Positions 32,419 to 44,653 are shown, counted from the stretch's first letter. The stretch: 64,000 nt of DNA from Chrysogorgia sp. JL179-B06 (GCA_035772405.1 JAYKKM010000428.1:4052001-4116000), one strand, 5' to 3'. A program made the numbers and translations. Notes: generated by a model from the sequence alone, not told the origin.

Positions 32419-35091
32419 TTAGCGAGAGTTTCTATATTTCAGAGAAATTGCTCTTGGAATGAAAGAAAGTTCATGTCTTTTGGTGCGCGAAAAGATAGGA
32501 GGCCGGCCACTATCAGTCCTTAGGTCGTATAAGTGTGTTCTTGGTAAAGGTAATAATTTATTGCATGGATGGCTTGTATCACTTTGGATTCGTTGGAGTT
32601 CACGGATAGTGAGATCGTCCCGTCTATGCTTTAGGCTTTGTAAGTGGTCACGGGGTAGACCTAGAATTCTCAAGCTCCTAGTTTGGATGTTTTCTACTTC
32701 ATCTTCTAGGTATTGCGGGATTCCACTCCATATCGGTGCTGCGTACTCTAGTATAGGTCTAATTTTAGTTTGGTAGCACGTAATGCCGACATCTGTTGGT
32801 AAGTTTGCTCTGCGACATTCTCTCAAGCAGAAGAGTAGTTTGTTGGCTTTCTTGGTCATCTTTTCAATATGGCAATTCCATTTCAGATTCTTTTGGTGCC
32901 ATATGCCCAACAATTTAAACGAACTCACTCTTTCTATTTCTTCATCGCCAATAAAAAGGGAAGGTGGTTCTGGGATTGAATTTCTGAAGCAGATCCACAT
33001 GTCTTTTGTCTTTTTTGGGTTTAACATCATTTTGTTTCTAGCAGCCCAACTGTGCATTGCTTCGAGAACCTCTTGCATGTGGCTTGGTGATCCCATATGA
33101 ACAACTTCATCCTGGGTGCAATCGTCCGCATACTTGCATGTATTGATTTGGAGATGGTTAGGGACCGAACTTTCGAGGTCATTTATGTGTACGTTGAATA
33201 GCGTGGGCGAGATAACGGAGCCTTGGGGGACGCCAGTAGGAGATGGCTTAACTGATGATAAAGTACCCCCCAGGTTTACCTGTTGGGTCCTGCCTTCCAA
33301 AAAGCTCCGCGTCCACATCCAAAAGCCTTTTGTCACATTTAGTTCAGCAAGCTTAGTTAAAAGGATCCCATGATCCACAAGATCAAAAGCCTTTCGAAAG
33401 TCGATAAACAATGCATGAATGCCATTCTTGCCATCACGCGAATTGTCTGTATTGTTGAACCAGTTCTGGGAGATAGTTGCCAGCGCAGACACCGTTGACC
33501 GTTTACTGGTGAAGGCATGTTGGTTGTTATCAATCTTTTCAAAAACAGAGCTGTTTAGGTTTAGCTGCAACTTTTCGAGAACTTTAGCTAATTGAGGAAG
33601 TACGGAAATCTGACGAAAGTCGTTTTCAACATCGTTAGGAGGATAGACCTTAGGTACTGGAGTAATCAATGCATGTTTGTATGGTGTTGGGTATTTGAAT
33701 TGCGTAATACTGCTACATATAATATGGTGGACCACAGGTGCTAGTTCTTCGCAAAATCTCTTTAATAACCAGGCAGGGATCTTGTCGCACCCGGTAGCTT
33801 TCCTAGGATTTAGTTGTCTGAGAGAAGTCTTGACTTGACCGATTGTAGGTGTAAGGGGAGTTTCCTCCTTCAGAAGATGTGCTATCTCAGAGAGACTTGG
33901 AATTTCGGTTGGGGGGAGATTCTGCCATGGCCTGGTAAAGATTTCCTGTAGTAACTCCGCAGTGTTAGCTGCTGCATCTTGTGATGGGCTCGTAGTGTTA
34001 CCGTCTTCTGCTCCGGTTAGTTGATATATCGCCTTGTACCATTTCGCTGGATTATGTTTACGGAAACCTTCAGCCTTCGATCGATAGTATTGGGCTTTCG
34101 CCTTATTTACTAGTACGGATACTTTATTACACAGGTGGTTATATTTTATTGAGTCTCCTTTAGTAAAAGCTCTCTGCCTGGATTTGATTTCTTGTTTAAT
34201 GTGTAATGTCATCCATGGCTTGTCCGAGGCATGAACACGTATAGTACGTTCGGGAATTGTATCATCAAGCATACGTACTATGATTTCGGTAAACGCACTA
34301 ACTTTGTCGTCAACATCGTGAGCATAGAAAACAGACATCCATGCCTCGAGGTTTAACTTTAGGCCGAGCGATATTAGATTACCAGGCTTCAACAGGCGTA
34401 CTCTACGTGAAGATGGTTTAACTTTCTGTCTCACTTTAGGAAGTAGTAGTAAACACTGATGGTCAGATCTGCCAACAGGGGGTAGGTGCAGGACATCAGT
34501 GTACAACTCAGACATGTTCGTAAGTATTTGATCTAGGGTATTACTACCCCTCGTGGGCGCTCTCACGGATTTCTTTAGATTGAAACGCCTGCACAGCTGA
34601 TTAAGGTTCATTTGGTTGAAATCTCCAGTGATTATTATACCAGCCGACGGATGATCATGCAGTATGGAGTCGAGTCCTCTAGTGATATATTCAGTCATTT
34701 CTCCTTCAGCTTCTACAGTCTGTCCTGGTGGATAATAGATGCCAACAACCGCAATCACACTAAATGGTCTAGGGGTCCTGGACGGTTTAAGTAGTAGCCA
34801 TAATGCTTCTTTACCATCTTCTTCCAAATAGTTTAGACGGGTACTTGGTGTCTGAGTGCTGACATATGCCACAACACCCCCTCCGAGTGTGGGTCGATCA
34901 CGGCGATATAAGTTAAAGTTATTACCAAGCGATATAGCAGAATCTGGTATGTTCGTATTAAGCCAGGACTCTGTAATCATAATCAAGGTGGGTTTGTTTA
35001 TGGTAACAATGCCATGTAGTTCAACCATCTTATTTATGATATGACAAATATTGGTAAGGAAGATTGATGGGAGGGGGCAAGAAATAGGCAT
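32419..35091 (-). CDS. LINE ORF2: APE endonuclease and reverse transcriptase
   Basis: The open frame has 890 residues. Residues 1-230 form an apurinic-type endonuclease with ITGDFNQ and GRSDHQCLLL, the catalytic Asn/Asp and final SDH motifs. The reverse transcriptase spans about 420-700, with KATGCDKIPAWLLK, FIDFRKAFDLVDH, GVPQGSVISPTLF and the catalytic YADD. The C-terminal part has the thumb block LLGIWHQKNLKWNCHI and the typical CR1/L2 end. The first methionine falls within the endonuclease fold, so the extreme N-terminus lies upstream in another frame (35,413-35,120). It acts by target-primed reverse transcription. Confidence 0.93.
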   Translation of the reverse strand: MPISCPLPSIFLTNICHIINKMVELHGIVTINKPTLIMITESWLNTNIPDSAISLGNNFNLYRRDRPTLGGGVVAYVSTQTPSTRLNYLEEDGKEALWLLLKPSRTPRPFSVIAVVGIYYPPGQTVEAEGEMTEYITRGLDSILHDHPSAGIIITGDFNQMNLNQLCRRFNLKKSVRAPTRGSNTLDQILTNMSELYTDVLHLPPVGRSDHQCLLLLPKVRQKVKPSSRRVRLLKPGNLISLGLKLNLEAWMSVFYAHDVDDKVSAFTEIIVRMLDDTIPERTIRVHASDKPWMTLHIKQEIKSRQRAFTKGDSIKYNHLCNKVSVLVNKAKAQYYRSKAEGFRKHNPAKWYKAIYQLTGAEDGNTTSPSQDAAANTAELLQEIFTRPWQNLPPTEIPSLSEIAHLLKEETPLTPTIGQVKTSLRQLNPRKATGCDKIPAWLLKRFCEELAPVVHHIICSSITQFKYPTPYKHALITPVPKVYPPNDVENDFRQISVLPQLAKVLEKLQLNLNSSVFEKIDNNQHAFTSKRSTVSALATISQNWFNNTDNSRDGKNGIHALFIDFRKAFDLVDHGILLTKLAELNVTKGFWMWTRSFLEGRTQQVNLGGTLSSVKPSPTGVPQGSVISPTLFNVHINDLESSVPNHLQINTCKYADDCTQDEVVHMGSPSHMQEVLEAMHSWAARNKMMLNPKKTKDMWICFRNSIPEPPSLFIGDEEIERVSSFKLLGIWHQKNLKWNCHIEKMTKKANKLLFCLRECRRANLPTDVGITCYQTKIRPILEYAAPIWSGIPQYLEDEVENIQTRSLRILGLPRDHLQSLKHRRDDLTIRELQRIQSDTSHPCNKLLPLPRTHLYDLRTDSGRPPIFSRTKRHELSFIPRAISLKYRNSR

Positions 35092-35119
35092 ATCGCAAGT
35101 TTTAATTGTTATGCAGTTG

Positions 35120-36928
35120 TTAGGATTGTGTTTTTCTTGGCCGATTTTTAGGGATTCTTCGTGGGGAGGCAGGCCTCGGCGGAATTGATTGCGGTTCTAT
35201 CGAGTCTTTCAGCCAGATTTCAGTTAAAAAAGCAGGACAGTTCTGTGGTATATTGGCTTTTATTCTCGAATTTTTATTGGAAATTCTCGAACTTATCCTC
35301 ACAGGAATCGTTCTGTTAGATACGGTGGAATGGGTGACGTTGTATGTTAATTGTACTACAGGATTTTCTATCACGGTAATGTTCGACTGACAAATTCCAG
35401 ATAGTTCAACCATTCTTCCCTGCTCGTTCGTGGCCGAAAAAAATACTTGTGTTGCTTGTTATCTGCAGGCATTGGTATTTCGATCAGGGGTAGATGGCCC
35501 ATCCATTCCGGTAACTGATGATTGACTTGGCTTTGTTTTTCTAAGCATACTTTATTGCGATTGTGTTGGTGACTCACTTGACCGGAATATTCTGAATCGG
35601 TTAAATTTCCATTTATTTGTGAGTGGAAGATAGCCTGTGAATGATGTTTAACTTTACTTCGTTTCACCTGGCTGACTCTCTCATAATTAGGTTTTTGATT
35701 CAACTGTAGATTCGTTTTGACATTGTTCTCAACGCGATGTGGTTTTGGAATTCTTTTATTCTCCTTTGAAATGCATGACGATTTCGGTGGTATTTCCTGT
35801 GACTTTCCATCGTTGTTTTCGTTTTCGTCTCTTAGGGCATCGAATCTGTTTTTGTACTCAATGTCAAGGGTGTTAATTTTCTTTGTACCATTTCTTATTC
35901 CCTTGGGCTTTTCTACTCGCTGGTATGCAGATTCGGGGCGGATTTCTATAGTTGGTGTAATTTCATTCAAGTTGGCTATCTTATCTTGCGTAATCAATAT
36001 CATTGCAAGCCTTAGAGAATCACTTTCGCCTTCTGCTTTGGCCACTCTATCCTCCAGGGAACAAACTAGGTTGTTGTGATCGATAACTTCTTTATTCCTT
36101 TCTTTAATCATTATGGAAATTTTATTTTCTTGTTGTTTACATCTCTCTTTCTCATGCTCTAATTCACGTTCAAGATTAGTTATTTTGTCGGATTTTTCCA
36201 TACTCGTGGGCTTCGGGACGCCTTTGGCATTGACCAAGGACTCGATCTTCTTTTGCATTATAACGATGTCCAACTTAACCCCTTCAAAGTCTGTTGCGTA
36301 AGGCCTACATGGACAATCACACCAAGTCGATGACAATGGGTTTGACTCATCACTATAATTCCTTGATATTTTAATTTCACTAGATTCGTTTAGATCGGAC
36401 TCAGACACATGTTCGGGCCTCCGCGGGTGTCCTTGTGAGTTGGTCGTGGTTTGTATCAACAGGAACGGCAGAACGATCGACGAATAAACCAGATAGATCA
36501 GTTCGAGATGGTGTCTGAGCGTCTAACAAACTGTTCTCCTCTGTCTTACCGTTGTCGGGCTTCGCTTTTGCTGATGAAGTTAGCGTTTTTTCACGGGCAT
36601 TTATCAGAATCTCTTTCAGATAATTTCCATCTTTTCCTTGGAACAGAAGTGTTTTGTGTTTCCCGTTGTACCACGTTAAAATCAAATCGGAGTTATAACC
36701 CTTGAACTTCTTAGTTAAGCCACCAGGTGATGTCCATTTACCACTAAGACCGATGGTTTCTTCAATATATTTCTTCAAGGATTCAAAGCACTTAGTCCAT
36801 TGTATACGTTTACCATCGTAGGCTAGGCTACAGCAATCTTTACTGAGTGTAATAGATTCTATATTTTGATTTCTTAATATGTTATTTAGACATTTATCGG
36901 AGCTCGATAAAACGTGACCGTCAGCCAT
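35120..36928 (-). pseudogene. LINE ORF1 and ORF2 start, frameshifted
   Basis: Three overlapping frames (36,928-36,401; 36,459-35,371; 35,413-35,120) read as one protein if two frameshifts are allowed. The middle has a coiled-coil stretch (NLERELEHEKERCKQQENKI) and Asn/Lys-rich tail, as in CR1 ORF1 nucleic-acid-binding proteins. The last frame holds the ORF2 N-terminus. I see no clear zinc knuckle; WCDCPC (about 36,310) is the only cysteine cluster. Confidence 0.7.
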
Positions 36929-37394
36929 GACTGGGTTGAGTTAATCATCGGTGTAAAAAAAAACTAAAAAATGGTATTTTGAAGTAAGTATTTTGAGCTC
37001 TGAGATCATTAATATTTAGGCCACCATTACTAAGAACGTGTTCCAAGTGAGTCCGCAATCTCAAAAGGTAACATTGTTTGTGACGTCAGATTCTCAATGC
37101 TACGCCTGAATTTCAGTCGAGGTTACTTGTTTTCTAGTTTTCTTCGAGAAGTAGATGAAATGTGCAGCCTTTCAGGCTAATTTGAAGAATTAGCCATGTG
37201 GAGTCTTCGCATTGAGAATCTGACGTCACTTCATTACGCTGGTCAGGAACATGATTGATTAATGGCGGACGTAACAACTCCAGATTCGGAGTCAGAAAAA
37301 TAATACTTGCAATCGTCGAATCGCAAAACGGTTTCGACCAAGTAATATTTAGCAGCTCTGCTTGATCGTAGTACCACTTTAAGGCGCTGTTATA

Positions 37395-37981
37395 CCATGG
37401 ATAATAAAAAGACTGGATAGGAAAGTAGCTGACGCCAGCAAACTAACCTTGTTGAAATTCGTGATATTACGAAGATGTCACGAGTATGCAGATTTTTCTG
37501 AATTTCTCTTCGACTTCTCCATATTTTCGTATTCAGCTCGCTATATTGAGATTCCAAAAAGTTTCATCGTCTTACAAACATGCCTAAGCCACGACCAAGT
37601 GTTCGAGGGAAATGTTGTTCGTCTTTGTTCAAGCTGTTTTCGTTTTGTTGTGAAGAAACTGGCGTCGCAAAAACTACCGTTGTTTTAGTTGAAATTTGCG
37701 ACGCATTTTTCACCGTCTAAAGTTTGGAAAGTTTCGCCTAAAATGAATAATGGTAGTCGAATATTCCATCGTAAAGTGGCATTGTTATATTTTTTGTAGT
37801 TTGACTATCATTTTTAGCTGTATTATTGCTAAAAGTTGCGATTTATGGAGATTTTGTGACATCACGATTTTCAACTAGGTTTTCACGCGACCAAACGCGA
37901 TCAACTGGTGCCTTAACCAATCAGCACGCTGGAAACGTCACACGCGATCTTTCTACTATCCAGTCTTTCTACTATCCATGG
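37395..37981. mobile_element. TIR element, CCATGGATA termini, copy 1
   Basis: Left CCATGGATAATAAAAAGACT, right AGTCTTTCTACTATCCATGG. Flanked by the 5-bp direct repeat TTATA (37,390-37,394; 37,982-37,986). 587 bp, closely similar to 39,921-40,487 in reverse orientation. No transposase. Confidence 0.9.
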
Positions 37982-37994
37982 TTATACACTATGC

Positions 37995-38280
37995 AATTTT
38001 TCGTGCAACTTATCTCGTATATAATGTCGTTGCGAGACACCTTGCAACGGCGAAAATTGTTGCGACACAAGTTGCTGCAATCGTTGCAGAAAGTAGAATC
38101 TAGTTCTATTTTCTGCAATTATTGCAGCAACTATTTTCAGCGTTGCAAAGTGTAACACCCCATCTGCAACTTGTCTCGCAATCTTTTCAAAGTTTCGCCA
38201 TTTTGTGTTTGTGACAAGGTACGCATGAATATCGAGTCGTCAAAGAGGAAACTCTTTGTGAGACAAGTTGCACGAAAATT
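37995..38280. mobile_element. Foldback MITE with a microsatellite at its end
   Basis: Inverted ends AATTTTTCGTGCAACTTATC and GAGACAAGTTGCACGAAAAT. Inside is a second hairpin (GCAATCGTTGCAGAAAGTAG with its complement). The (TATC)n array starts immediately after it. Confidence 0.8.
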
Positions 38281-38482
<202 letters not shown>

Positions 38483-38702
38483 AGTGTAACACCGCCTTTA
38501 CGGAAACGAACGATTTTTTGCTTACACTTCTCGTTGAAAAACAGCCAGAGCGCGGTGGTGACTATACGAGGCGTCGAACATTGGTTAGAAATTATTGTGA
38601 TTAACTATCGACCATGAAAAGCACATCTAAATGCATCTTTCGATCACGACAAACAAATGCTACAGTTTTTTTACAGGTTTTTTGTATCATAGTGAGTCAA
38701 TA

Positions 38703-38872
38703 GCGTAGAGTCTGGCTGCTATTAATAGCTCAAAAAGCGGACAAACAAACCAAATTTGACTCACAAATGATTGCAAATGAGCTATTTCTTTTGTTATAGC
38801 CGCAAGAATTGTGGGTAAAAGCGGACAAACATCGGTACTGACGTCATCTCGACGGAGCGCTATTTGGTGAAT
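38703..38872. repeat. Dispersed repeat, copy 2
   Basis: Same 170-bp unit as at 25,893-26,065. Minus-strand reading frames in both copies are similar only because the DNA is shared. Confidence 0.85.
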
Positions 38873-39497
38873 GGTCTGGAACTCGGCAAACATCAAAGCA
38901 ACTATATGGTTTATGTTGGAAGGCGCGTGCACAAATCTTTTGTTTTACGTTTATTAATAAACAGTACGGTTGAACGATTGAACCCAAACGTTTTTATTGC
39001 CTAATTTCAAATCACGCGGGAGTCTCAACGGCTGGATGGAATCTGAGCCTAGCTATAGCGGAAGACAGACACTAGCGGATTTGACCTGAAAAATCCGTTA
39101 GTGCCAGTCGCGCGCGACTTGAGATTATTCTTTTGAATTGCCTCATTTCAAATCGCGCGGGAGACTGCATGGCAATACCGGATACTTTTAATGACGTTTT
39201 AGCCTTGTCCAACTACTTCATTATATCAAAAATGCAATGTGAGCAGTAACAGTCACCGTGCACAAAATTTGCCTCCACGGGAAGGTCGGCGAAAATGGCC
39301 CTGGGATCGGCTGGTCACATGACACCCAGAATTTTTGGGTGTTTAGATATGATAATTTTTGTAGTCTTTGTTCCATTTCCTAATTTGTCTACTTTGTTGA
39401 CCTGAATAATTGAGAAATATTCAATGCTCTTCAGAGTTGCTCATGTCAGCATTCGTCGGCATAAAAGCAGATAAAAAGCTTAATAATCCACCATACA

Positions 39498-39677
39498 CAG
39501 GCGCGGATTTAGAAGTTAGTCGCATAAATTAGATTTAGAATTTGCAATTCAAAATACCTGTGAATAACAATCCTATTGGATAGGTTTTTGTTCTGAATTA
39601 TTCTTAAGAAAAGCATAACCAATAGGGTTGTTCATGAAGTGTCTAATTTATGCGACTAACTTCTAAATCCGCGCCTG
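39498..39677. mobile_element. 180-bp TIR MITE, CAGGCGCGGATTTAG termini
   Basis: Termini CAGGCGCGGATTTAGAAGTT and complement, arms about 35 bp. Flanked by ATACA on both sides (39,493-39,497; 39,678-39,682). CAG-type ends suggest hAT, but only 5 bp of the duplication match. Confidence 0.85.
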
Positions 39678-39851
39678 ATACATCCATGGTTATCTTTTAC
39701 AAAAGGTATGAAGAAGCATATATCCAATTTAGCGAAAGCTATTACTTCTAATATGCTGTAAAATTTGAAGACAGCATTCAGATTTAGATGAATAAATTAT
39801 ACTCGGCTGAATTAGTTGAGTTTTATGACAAGCCAATCGCATTATAGAATG

Positions 39852-39911
39852 GACCAGGTTGTAACATCCAGGTTGTAACATCCAGGTTGTAACGACCAGG
39901 TTGTAACATCC
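39852..39911. repeat. Short tandem CCAGGTTGTAACAT repeat
   Basis: Four units of 14-17 bp just before the inverted TIR element. Confidence 0.85.
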
Positions 39912-39920
39912 TCGATTGTA

Positions 39921-40487
39921 CCATGGATAGTAAATAGACTGGATAGGAAACTAAGATCACGTGCGACGTTTCCAGCGTGCTGATTGGTTTAGGCACCAGT
40001 TGGTCGCGTGAAAACCTAGTTGCAAATCGTGATGTCACAAAATCACCATAAATCGCAACGTTTAGCAATAATACAGCTAAAAATGATAGTCAAACTACCA
40101 AAAAATATCACAATGCCACTTTACGATGGAATATCCGACTACCATTACTCATTTTAGGCGAAAAGATCCAACTTTAGACGGTGAAAAACGCGTCGCAAAT
40201 TTCAACTAAAACAACGGTAGTTTTGCGACGCCAGTTTCTTCACCACAAAACGAAAACAGCTGAAACAAAGACGAACAACATTTACCTCGATCATTTGGTC
40301 GTGGCTTAGGCAGGTTTGTAAGACGATGAAACATTTTGGAATCTCAATATAGCTACTTGAATACGAAAATATGGAGAAGTCGAAGAGAAACTCAGTAAAA
40401 TCTGTGTACTCGTGACATCACGAATTTCAACTAGGTTTCCACGCTGACGTCAACCAGTTTCCTATCCAGTCTATTTACTATCCATGA
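39921..40487. mobile_element. TIR element, CCATGGATA termini, copy 2 (inverted)
   Basis: Left CCATGGATAGTAAATAGACT, right complement ending TCCATGA. Flanked by TTGTA (39,916-39,920; 40,488-40,492). The body matches copy 1 in reverse. Confidence 0.9.
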
Positions 40488-40565
40488 TTGTACTACGGTT
40501 GGTGTGTGAAAAATCATAACATACTTTAAAACTTTAAAACAATAATATTTACAAATGACAAAAAC

Positions 40566-40645
40566 CTGCAGAGCGTCATTCAAGAAAACTCGAAGTCTTT
40601 TCTTGTTAATAAATCCTTTACTTGATGAAAGTTGGTGGAAGATAT
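40566..40645 (-). CDS. DMD: Dystrophin-like exon, second EF-hand segment
   Basis: The 80-bp exon encodes IFHQLSSSKGFINKKRLRVF then LNDALQ. It matches the human block [20 protein letters not shown] (known family sequence). The acceptor is tgatttcag and the donor is CTGCAG|GTTTTTG. It starts with two bases of a codon and ends in phase 0. It lies about 80 bp from the end of a TIR element (39,921-40,487). The flanking exons on both sides (human KYRY side and SCFQF side) were not located. Confidence 0.9.
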
Positions 40646-41727
40646 CTGAAATCAATTGGAATTGAACTGTACAATGAATATCTCAACGGGCACGGGAAAA
40701 TAAGAATGTGAGAAAATGGTTAACCTTTCGTAAACACGAGCTAGTGACGAAATATCAGGCCAAGAAGATTGTTTGTGGATATAAAGAAAACACCAAGTGC
40801 TTGATTTTGTTCTACCGTAATGAGAATAATGAGTGAATATAATAATAATATACGAAGAGTATACTATAGTCAGTTCACCTTCGACATCTAACGAGTGGAA
40901 TTTGTGCAGTTGTGAGCTGAGGGTCGAGACAAGTCAAATTCGGCATAACATTATTTGCTAACATTATATAAATGCAAGATTTAGGCATGACATACATTTT
41001 CGGCTTAGTTCATATTTGAGTCGGTTTCCTTTGTTATTCACAGGTCTTTATTTTTAATAAACTCTCTCAAAGCTGGGGGGCTTTGATATTCTTCAGGGAA
41101 TTATGGGGGAAATGAATAGAATTGACTATCTCATTAAAAATTCAAGGTATCTAACCACAGTAGTGACCTCAAAAACGAGGTCACTATATATGTTGTAATA
41201 CCATGGTTGTCTCAATTTCTTTTGTCTTTTCAGGTTGAATTAATAACTAAATTACCTCATTTGGATTAATTTATACAATCTAGAGGTCGTATTAGAACTA
41301 ATACAACCTTGAATGACGTCATGAGAGGTAGTATTAGCTTCTTCTTCTCACCTGGCAGCAAAGACATGAAATTTCGACAACCATCGAGCGGGCGGTTTAA
41401 CAGCTAATACACCTCACTACCATGATATTACTTATAATTATACCATGGATTTTTAATCACAGATGGTCAATTGAGTCCTAAAACACATTATAAAGCCAAA
41501 GCAAAGCGAAACAAAACAAATGTTTTTCAGCAAATTGAAGGACAATTTTAAATCTCACACAACAAATTTTTATCAAAGTCAGTAGAGCCGCGTGCTCAAT
41601 AACAAGAACAAAATTTTACGTTCACAATTTTTAAATTCTTGCTCACGAGTCACGACCAATTAAATGTACACCCTGGGCAATTATTAAACGCGAAAAACTC
41701 CTTCCTTCACATTTCTTCTTCGCATCT
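40646..41727. other. Gene-free intron DNA
   Basis: AT-rich sequence with a small inverted segment (AGTGACCTCAAAAACGAGGTCACT near 41,162-41,185). The predicted missing EF-hand exon was not found here. Confidence 0.5.
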
Positions 41728-42179
41728 GCCTCCATAGTAGGTAACCCCCCCCACCCCCCCCCCCCCCCGCCCCCCATCCACCGTTCAAAGGGATGCCGCC
41801 TCATTAGTATTTCAATAGAACAATGGGAAGAACAAAGAGCGTTACGTACAAAAAGTAATTAGTATTGTTAGCGTGACGAACGCATTGCGAACTCATAGAA
41901 TGGCTTAATTTATTAAATATTCCGTGTGAGGGACATGTGAGGGACGGAAGTAATTACCTCTAAGCCTCTTTCACCTTTACGATCCCTAACCCTAGTTTCG
42001 TGTACCTTTGGGACCCCCATCGTATACTTAGGTGGCTCTCTGTGTGAAGTAATTAGTGTTAAGAACGCCTCAACCCCTATTCCACTTTGACTGAACCTGT
42101 GTTTTCACCGCTAAGAGATGAACCCTAATCATTTTGGCCGTATTATGGCTTATCTCGCTTTAGTGTACACAATTCCTAT

Positions 42180-42915
42180 GATGAAGAAACACATCGGGAA
42201 ACAGTGCGAAGAACTGTTCAAGATCTCAAACATATTGAAAAAATATAAATATAAACGTCTTGGTTAAACTGGATGACTCGGCTGTTTTATGACGCCGTTG
42301 TCATGATGTATATTCACGTTGTCAAAGTTAAGATTTGCATACATGTTCACGAAATTGGCCGAATTATCGCTAATTATATCTCGCGTTAATGCACGGGATT
42401 CCAATGGAGGAAGAAACCCTACGGGAATCAGTGTGAAGAACTGTTCAAGATCTCAAACGCATCGACATAGAAAAATAATAAATCGTTACTTAGTTTTGGC
42501 GTAATTAAGTATTCTGAAGAAACCATTCGCAAAATGATCAGGAATTACAAAATAAGGTTTCCTGGCAGAAAAAGTATAATATCTAAGAGTTTTATATTGG
42601 TTGAACGGCTTTACTTCATAGAGAACGACGGAGCGTGGAGTTAGAACGAGGATATAAAGCGGACTAACTCTAGCAGCTTGAATAAATTTGTCCACCTGAT
42701 CTTAGATAATAAAAGCGTGGGAGCCATTAAGCGTAATTAAAGGTTACATGTTTGATAGCATAAGCGTTCAAATTGGCAGAAATAACTTGCCGAGTAATAA
42801 TTTCGGGGGAATTATCACTTATCTAACCTTCGTTTATCGATTAAGCGATTCATGTGTCGAAGAAACACTTCGGGAAGCAGTGTGAACAACTGTTCAAGAT
42901 CTCAAACATAGTAAT
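42180..42915. repeat. Three diverged ~225-bp repeats in the left arm
   Basis: The block GAAGAAAC...CGGGAA.CAGTGTGAA followed by ACTGTTCAAGATCTCAAAC occurs at about 42,184, 42,408 and 42,857, spaced near 225 and 450 bp. The upstream parts also align loosely (GGCCG.ATTAT...TATCTCGC). Mirrored at 45,000-45,730. Confidence 0.85.
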
Positions 42916-43269
42916 AACGACGCTGTGCTACGGTCTGATTTGAATATTGGTTGATTTTGAACGAGTAGAAGACCTTTAAAAGTCATTAGTCTGCTGTGCT
43001 TCAACAACTTTACGCCTTATTTGAATATTAGTTAATTAGGTTTGAACGACAAAAAGTCATTAAAAGGTCATTAGGTAAAGGCGAAAGCGTGGGTTCGAAT
43101 TCGTTTCATCTAACGATTACAAGGCTGCGTTTTTGGTTAACTAGCAATCGGAGAGATATTTGCGACTCCAATGAACTTTGTTGACGGTCTATCTCGTTGT
43201 TGGGAGAAGAAATGGGCCTGATTTGACTGATCTTTCTGCCAGGGATGTTGACGCAAAACACGCTTTAAT

Positions 43270-43866
43270 ATCAGCGTTGTCTTATCGTTATCCTTATCCT
43301 TATCTTTATCCTTATCTTAATTTATCCTTATTTTTATCTTTATCGTTATCATTATCCTTATCTTTAACCTTATCTTTATCCTTATCATTATCCTTATACT
43401 TATCCTTATCCTTATCCTTATCCTTATCTTTATCTTTATCCATATCCTTATCTTTATCCTTATCTTTATCCTTATCCTTATCCTCATCTTTATCTTTATC
43501 TTTATCTTTATCCATATCCTTATCTTTATCCTTATCTTTATCCTTATCCTTATCCTTATCTTTATCTTTATCTTTATCTTTATCTTTATCTTTATCCTTA
43601 TCTTTATCCTTATCTTTATCCTTATCCTTATCTTTATACTAATCCATATCCTTATACTTATCCTTATCCTTATCTTTATCCTCATCTTTATCCTTATCTT
43701 TATCCTCATCATTATCTTTATCCTTATCTTTATACTTATCCTTATCTTTATCTTTATCCTTATCCTCATCTTTATCCTTATCTTTATATTTATCTTTATC
43801 TTTATCCTTATCTTTATCCTTATCTTTATCCTTATCTTTATCCTTATCCTAATCCTTATCCTTATT
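43270..43866. repeat. (TTATCY)n array in left arm
   Basis: About 600 bp of CTTATC, TTTATC and TCCTTATC units. Mirrored by (GATAAG)n in the right arm. Lys/Asp and Leu/Ser frames are artefacts. Confidence 0.98.
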
Positions 43867-43867
43867 C

Positions 43868-43991
43868 TGATCAGGGATGATCTATGATTCGGGATGATCT
43901 TTGATCAGGGATGATCTTTGATCAGGGACGATCTTTGATCCGGGATTATCTTTGATTTGGGATGATCTTTGATCAGGGATGATCTTTGATC
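43868..43991. repeat. Palindrome spacer: GATCAGGGATGATCTTT tandem repeat
   Basis: Six units of about 20 bp separate the two arms; units vary in the GGGATGATC and TTTGATC blocks. Confidence 0.95.
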
Positions 43992-44653
43992 AAGATAAGG
44001 ATAAGGATAAAGATAAGGATAAGGATAAGTATAAAGATAAGGATAAAGATAATGATGAGGATAAAGATAAGGATAAAGATAAGGTTAAAGATAAGGATAA
44101 GTATAAGGATATGGATAAGTATAAAGATAAGGATAAGGATAAAGATAAGGATAATGATAAAGATAAAGATAAGGATAAGGATAAGGATAAAGATAAGGAT
44201 AAAGATAAAGATAAAGATAAAGATAAGGATAAGGATAAGGATAAAGATAAGGATAAAGATAATGATGAGGATAAAGATAAGGATAAAGATAAAGATAAGG
44301 TTAAAGATAAGGATAAGTATAAGGATATGGATAAGTATAAAGATAAGGATAAGGATAAAGATAAGGATAATGATAAAGATAAGGATAAAGATAAAGATAA
44401 AGATAAGGATAAGGATAAGGATAAAGATAAGGATAAAGATAAGGATATGGATAAAGATAAAGATAAGGATAAGGATAAAGATAAGGATAAAGATAAGGAT
44501 ATGGATAAAGATAAAGATAAGGATAAGGATAAGTATAAGGATAATGATAAGGATAAAGATAAAGATAAGGTTAAAGATAAGGATAACGATAAAGATAAAG
44601 ATAAGGATAAATTAAGATAAGGATAAAGATAAGGATAAGGATAACGATAAGAC
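43992..44653. repeat. (GATAAR)n array in right arm
   Basis: About 660 bp, the inverted counterpart of 43,270-43,866 but differing in unit order and length. Confidence 0.98.

Larger units (their letters stand above)
32222..36957 (-). mobile_element. CR1-like LINE, nearly full length
   Basis: Minus-strand element with ORF1 (36,928-35,371, frameshifted), a junction segment (35,413-35,120) and ORF2 (35,091-32,419). The 3' end has a short UTR, an A-rich stretch and (ATT)n ending at 32,222. Apart from two frameshifts in the 5' half it is largely intact, so insertion is fairly recent. It lies within a TTAA MITE and inside an intron, in the same orientation as the host gene. Confidence 0.9.
32145..37378. 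mobile_element. TTAA-type MITE split by a CR1-like LINE
   Basis: Left end TTAA-AGTGGCACTACGATG (TTAA at 32,141-32,144) and right end CATCGT-like GATCGTAGTACCACT followed by TTAA (37,379-37,382). The two parts (32,145-32,221 and about 36,958-37,378) belong to one element interrupted by the LINE. The right part also contains an inverted GAGAATCTGACGTCA pair. Confidence 0.8.
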
